From the NCBI GenBank assembly GCA_003342815.1, contig PTEX01000015.1, positions 4,329,923 through 4,393,922 of the forward strand: DNA of 64,000 bases, in the 5' to 3' direction. Below the pieces are notes generated by a model. That model searched no databases. It saw nothing but the letters and a program-made list of their open reading frames with translations, and had not been told where the DNA came from. The position numbers and the translations under genes were made by a program. Position 1 is the stretch's first letter. Every line of letters starts with the position of its first letter. This DNA comes from Eudromia elegans. Its lineage: Eukaryota; Chordata; Aves; Tinamiformes; Tinamidae. This document shows positions 60,508-64,000 of this stretch, one piece after another.

Positions 60508-63500
60508 ATATAAGCCTGTTACACTTGAAAGATTTGTTCGGAATGTCCAGTGGGAACCTGGAAATCGTAATAATTTGTAGTATCGATTGTGTGAAGCTAT
60601 GCAGCTGGGGCCTCTAGTGAATAGACAGGAATAGACATTTTATTGATTAACTTTTACGGTCATATTTTCAAGACTCTGCTGCAACATAATTTTCACTTCC
60701 CAGCTTTGTGCTGCTGCATCATGAAACTTGGATTCTTCTCTCTTAACATTTACCCACTTGAGGGAAACAGTATGGACTTGTCTCTTTTAAGCTGTGTTCT
60801 GCAGAAATGCATAATATTTGGCACAGTGAATTCTTCTAACTTTTCCCTCTGCTATCACAATGAAATGAAAATTCTTCAGAAGTAATGTTAACAAGCATTA
60901 CATAATAAGTCGAATCCTCCTCCCAACATGCACTAGAAATTATTGTGTAATAGTTTCTAGTAATTCTTATCATCCTTTGTATTTTATTTTGTTTTTAAGT
61001 GGCTAAGATTTTCTCAATATCAACCACCCCCTTTCACATCCCCAAATTCCAGAAATGCCTAAAGTAATTTGCTCCATAATGAAAGATGTTTTCATAAATT
61101 AGAATTTTAAAGGGAAAGGAAGAACCTGTTACACTGAAAATCTGAAGTGAATTATCAGTATTATTTTTTTTCAGAAGTAACATTCTGCATTAACTAAAGT
61201 TACCTCTAAAAATACTGATAGGGCAGAATATATATATATGTATTGCAGTCTCAAACTAGAAAAGATTATTGTTTTGCACTTCTTTTAAACTAATCATTTG
61301 CAGAAAAATATGTGTTATTGTGTTCCATCTAACGAATTACTGTATATTCACTGTTTTTTTTTTCAGTGTGGGATGCATTCTACATTAGATGCCTAAACCA
61401 TTTCCTTTTCATATACACACAACTACTTTAATACATTTGCTAGAAAATCCTAATCTGGTTCTCATCACTTAAAGAATGTTTATAATTAGCTACTTTGCAT
61501 GCTAACTTTCATTTTGACCATGCTTGTAACATAAGTTTAAAAGTAATATACACAAAATAGGTTGAATACTCATCTGCACTGTCACTGGATCTAATATAAT
61601 TTAAACCTCTTTCATCACATTATTTTTTCTTAAGATATTTTAATATTAATATCTCATAAGTATATAAATATTTAAGATACTTGTGTCATATCTTTTTGTC
61701 CTCCCTCTGTCATCAGAGACAGCACTGTGTACAGCGTATGTAGCTACAACTGAAGCAGAAATATTCCCATTCACTATAAAAGGTTCATTTGTATACCATG
61801 TTCTAGCCTGACATCGAATAATTCCTGTTTTCTTTTAGAAATTAAAAAAAAAAAAAGAGAAAAAAAACAAGTGTAAAGAATTTTAAGGTAAGTATAATAG
61901 CGTCAGAGAAAGGGACACAATAGGAGCTTTTCAAGGCCTCAGTGTCCACTGCACCTGGAATAACCTTCAGGCAGAAACACTCTCAATCAGTTGAAGAACA
62001 GGATAAATTGAAGAATAGGTAAGTTTTCTTTCACAAAGGAAAAATTAATTCATCTATTTAATAAGTTGAGAAAATAGCCTCACATCTTGATGCCATTTTA
62101 GGCCAAAGACTTGCAAACATTTATGAATGTCAGTAATCTTGTGAAGCCAATTACCCTATGAAATTGGGAAAAGCTGTTCACATGTTTGCAAGATAGAAGA
62201 TGACAATTGTCTTAATAATAAGTATTGCTCATTTTTTTATTTTACAGCAATGAAGCTTTCTTATACAACTTCTGAATTATAATTTAAGCATTACAAGAAC
62301 TACATGAAGTGACAGACTTCATTATTTAAATTCTAATTCAGAATAGAAATCATCCTCTCCCCCCCTCCCTTTTTTTTTTGCATGTGTGTGTGATTTAGTT
62401 AAAAAGGGGAAAAACAGACTTCCCTTTTCTGGACTTTTGTGGACATGTTCAGACAAGTTCAATAGTTGTAGTTCAATACTTGTAGTTCAGTAAGTTTTTA
62501 TTATCTGGGTAGATAAAACACTAAATGCTCAGGAGCAGATGAACATTATGTTAACTTTATTGTTAGATATTATATCCATGGAGATAAATAGATTTTATAT
62601 ACAAAGAAGACTGGAAAAGTCTCCTTTTCCAGTTAAAATTTAAAATATCCATGTTAAGGTTTCTTATCGCTTGTAACATTTTTATTATGAATTAAACAAA
62701 ATGAACTTTGTTGAGAAATTTTAAAAACTTGAAAAAATAAAAATGTTTATCTAAATTAAATAAATTAGGTACCATCTAAGAGGGTAATGTCTCTCAGAGG
62801 GTAATTTTACATTACACAAATTCAGGACTAGTTTTAGTTCTTCAATTTCACTGCAGTATTTTAAGGATTACCATAACATAGCTGAAGACTAAGTGGTTCC
62901 ATTGTTTTATCTTCTTCTAAACGACTGTACAGAACTACATTTAAGAAATAAAATGTCCATGAGCCCATAGTTTTCTGAATATTAGTGGAAAAATAAAAGG
63001 AAGAACAGAAGTAACTAAAAAATTGTATTACCATAGTTCACACTACTTCTGACACACATACAAAAAGTAATTTAATAAAATAATAACTGTAATGCATGAG
63101 AAGGCTATCCTGGTCATCATGTTATCCTGAAAACATTTGTGTCTTCCCAGACACCATAGTCACTATTGGGAAAAGTTGAATTGATTGTAATGGAAATCTA
63201 CCTGACAGTAAGCATTTACAGTAGCAGGAAAAATTATTTAAGAAAAGAAAATATAAAATTAAGAAAGACAGATTGATTCATAAGAGTAAAATACAAATAG
63301 TCTGAATCAGGATTGATTTCAGCCTAATGTGGTGGAGGAATCCCCAGTTATCGATCAACTTTAAAGCCCATGCACAGCACTTAAAAAGATAAAGTAAGCA
63401 AGGTCAGATAATCAAAGCATTTAAATAGTAAAAACAGCAACTGCCACTGTAGACTGCTAAAATAAATCCATAATACAAATTGCTTTAGCAAAAAGTGGAT

Positions 63501-63792
63501 GAGCAGCTGATCTTCCTATTGAACTTTTATACTGTTCGGTGACCACACTGGGAAAAGGATTGGGAGAAATGCCTTGAAGATCAATAATGAGTGAGATATA
63601 GCAGGAATTCACTCAGAACATGAAAGAATTACAAGTATGAGCATACAGATCTTCAAGAAATATCATCAAGAAAGGACTATTCTTTAAAATATTATGTGTA
63701 TTATATGAACATGACATTAGTATTATTAGTAATATTAGCGAAATTGCTTGCAGGAATTCAGTAATTCCTGTTTTCAAAAGAGTGAGACTTTC
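60508..63792. other. AT-rich sequence, no exon recognised
   Basis: Several acceptor-like tracts (61163-61175, 61346-61365, 62232-62247) are each followed by stops in all useful frames within a few codons. No repeat family is visible. Confidence 0.5.
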
Positions 63793-63923
63793 TATAATAT
63801 AATATAATATAATATAATATAATATAATATAATATAATATAATATAATATAATATAANTATAATATAATATAATATAATATAATATAATATAATATAATA
63901 TAATATAATATAATATAATATAA
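63793..63923. repeat. (TATAA)n microsatellite with a single-N gap
   Basis: About 26 TATAA units with one undetermined base at 63858, where the register breaks ('taanta'). The frame open on the minus strand across it (63613-63957) is the repeat read as Ile/Leu/Tyr. Its real length is probably not resolved. Confidence 0.98.
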
Positions 63924-64000
63924 AGTTGATGGTATTTTTCAACATTATATATTTCAAAAAGATATGTTCAAAAATGAAAAATTTTAGTGAAGCTCTTTTT
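63924..64000. other. window end, nothing recognised
   Basis: Short AT-rich flank of the microsatellite. Confidence 0.5.

Noticed and set aside
62232-62290. Acceptor-like tract followed by a short open reading
   Set aside because: Stops occur within about ten codons in all frames and no donor is visible.
63613-63957. 114-codon minus-strand frame
   Set aside because: Mostly the (TATAA)n tract read as Ile/Leu/Tyr.
1-64000. Bacterial or phage systems, CRISPR arrays, operons, riboswitches
   Set aside because: The window is vertebrate nuclear DNA with CR1 LINEs and spliced exons; no regularly spaced direct repeats with unique spacers, no operon-like gene packing.

Overview
The window looks like avian (bird) nuclear DNA. 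The evidence is several copies of CR1, the dominant bird LINE, with the typical 3' end: the 'ggttggactagatgatctctagaggtccc' type of block followed by short gattctgt repeats. The DNA is AT-rich and gene-poor, with long microsatellites and single-N gaps inside two of them (positions 21968 and 63858). There are no operons, ribosome binding sites, CRISPR arrays or other bacterial features. Nearly all open frames are short and look like chance frames in non-coding DNA. The species cannot be named from what is visible.

Layout. 1-4.6 kb is the repeat-rich end: an old minus-strand CR1 (688-2315) is split by a younger CR1 3' end and a G-rich degenerate minisatellite (1166-1815). It is followed by a plus-strand CR1 (2765-3383) and a short CR1 tail (4530-4612). 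4.6-31 kb is mostly unannotatable AT-rich DNA with microsatellites (poly-G/TA at 5.95 kb, a 360-bp AAAAG/AAAGG tract at 21.9 kb), small tandem duplications and one CR1 tail at 29.3 kb. 31.4-32.2 kb is an old CR1 carrying the end of its second ORF. 32-51 kb is again AT-rich, with a (TATAA)n tract (36.6 kb), a very old L3/CR1-like LINE (37.9-38.5 kb), a GC-richer island of unknown origin (40.3-40.6 kb) and an unexplained 184-codon minus-strand open frame (50.1-50.6 kb).

The only convincing protein-coding content is at 51.8-57.8 kb on the plus strand: at least three exons of one gene for a long coiled-coil protein (51798-51976, 53927-54173, 57568-57758). Splice sites and phases agree between exons (0/0, then 1/1), and the joined peptide is rich in Leu, Lys, Glu and Gln heptads. 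I cannot name the gene. The third exon needs a 1-base shift (between about 57677 and 57690) to continue as coiled coil up to a perfect GTGAGT donor. Two further exon-like segments (53462-53540 and 58141-58185) carry in-frame stops. This makes a decaying gene, or a locus with assembly errors, the most interesting question in the window. 58-64 kb holds no exon I can support and ends in a second (TATAA)n tract.
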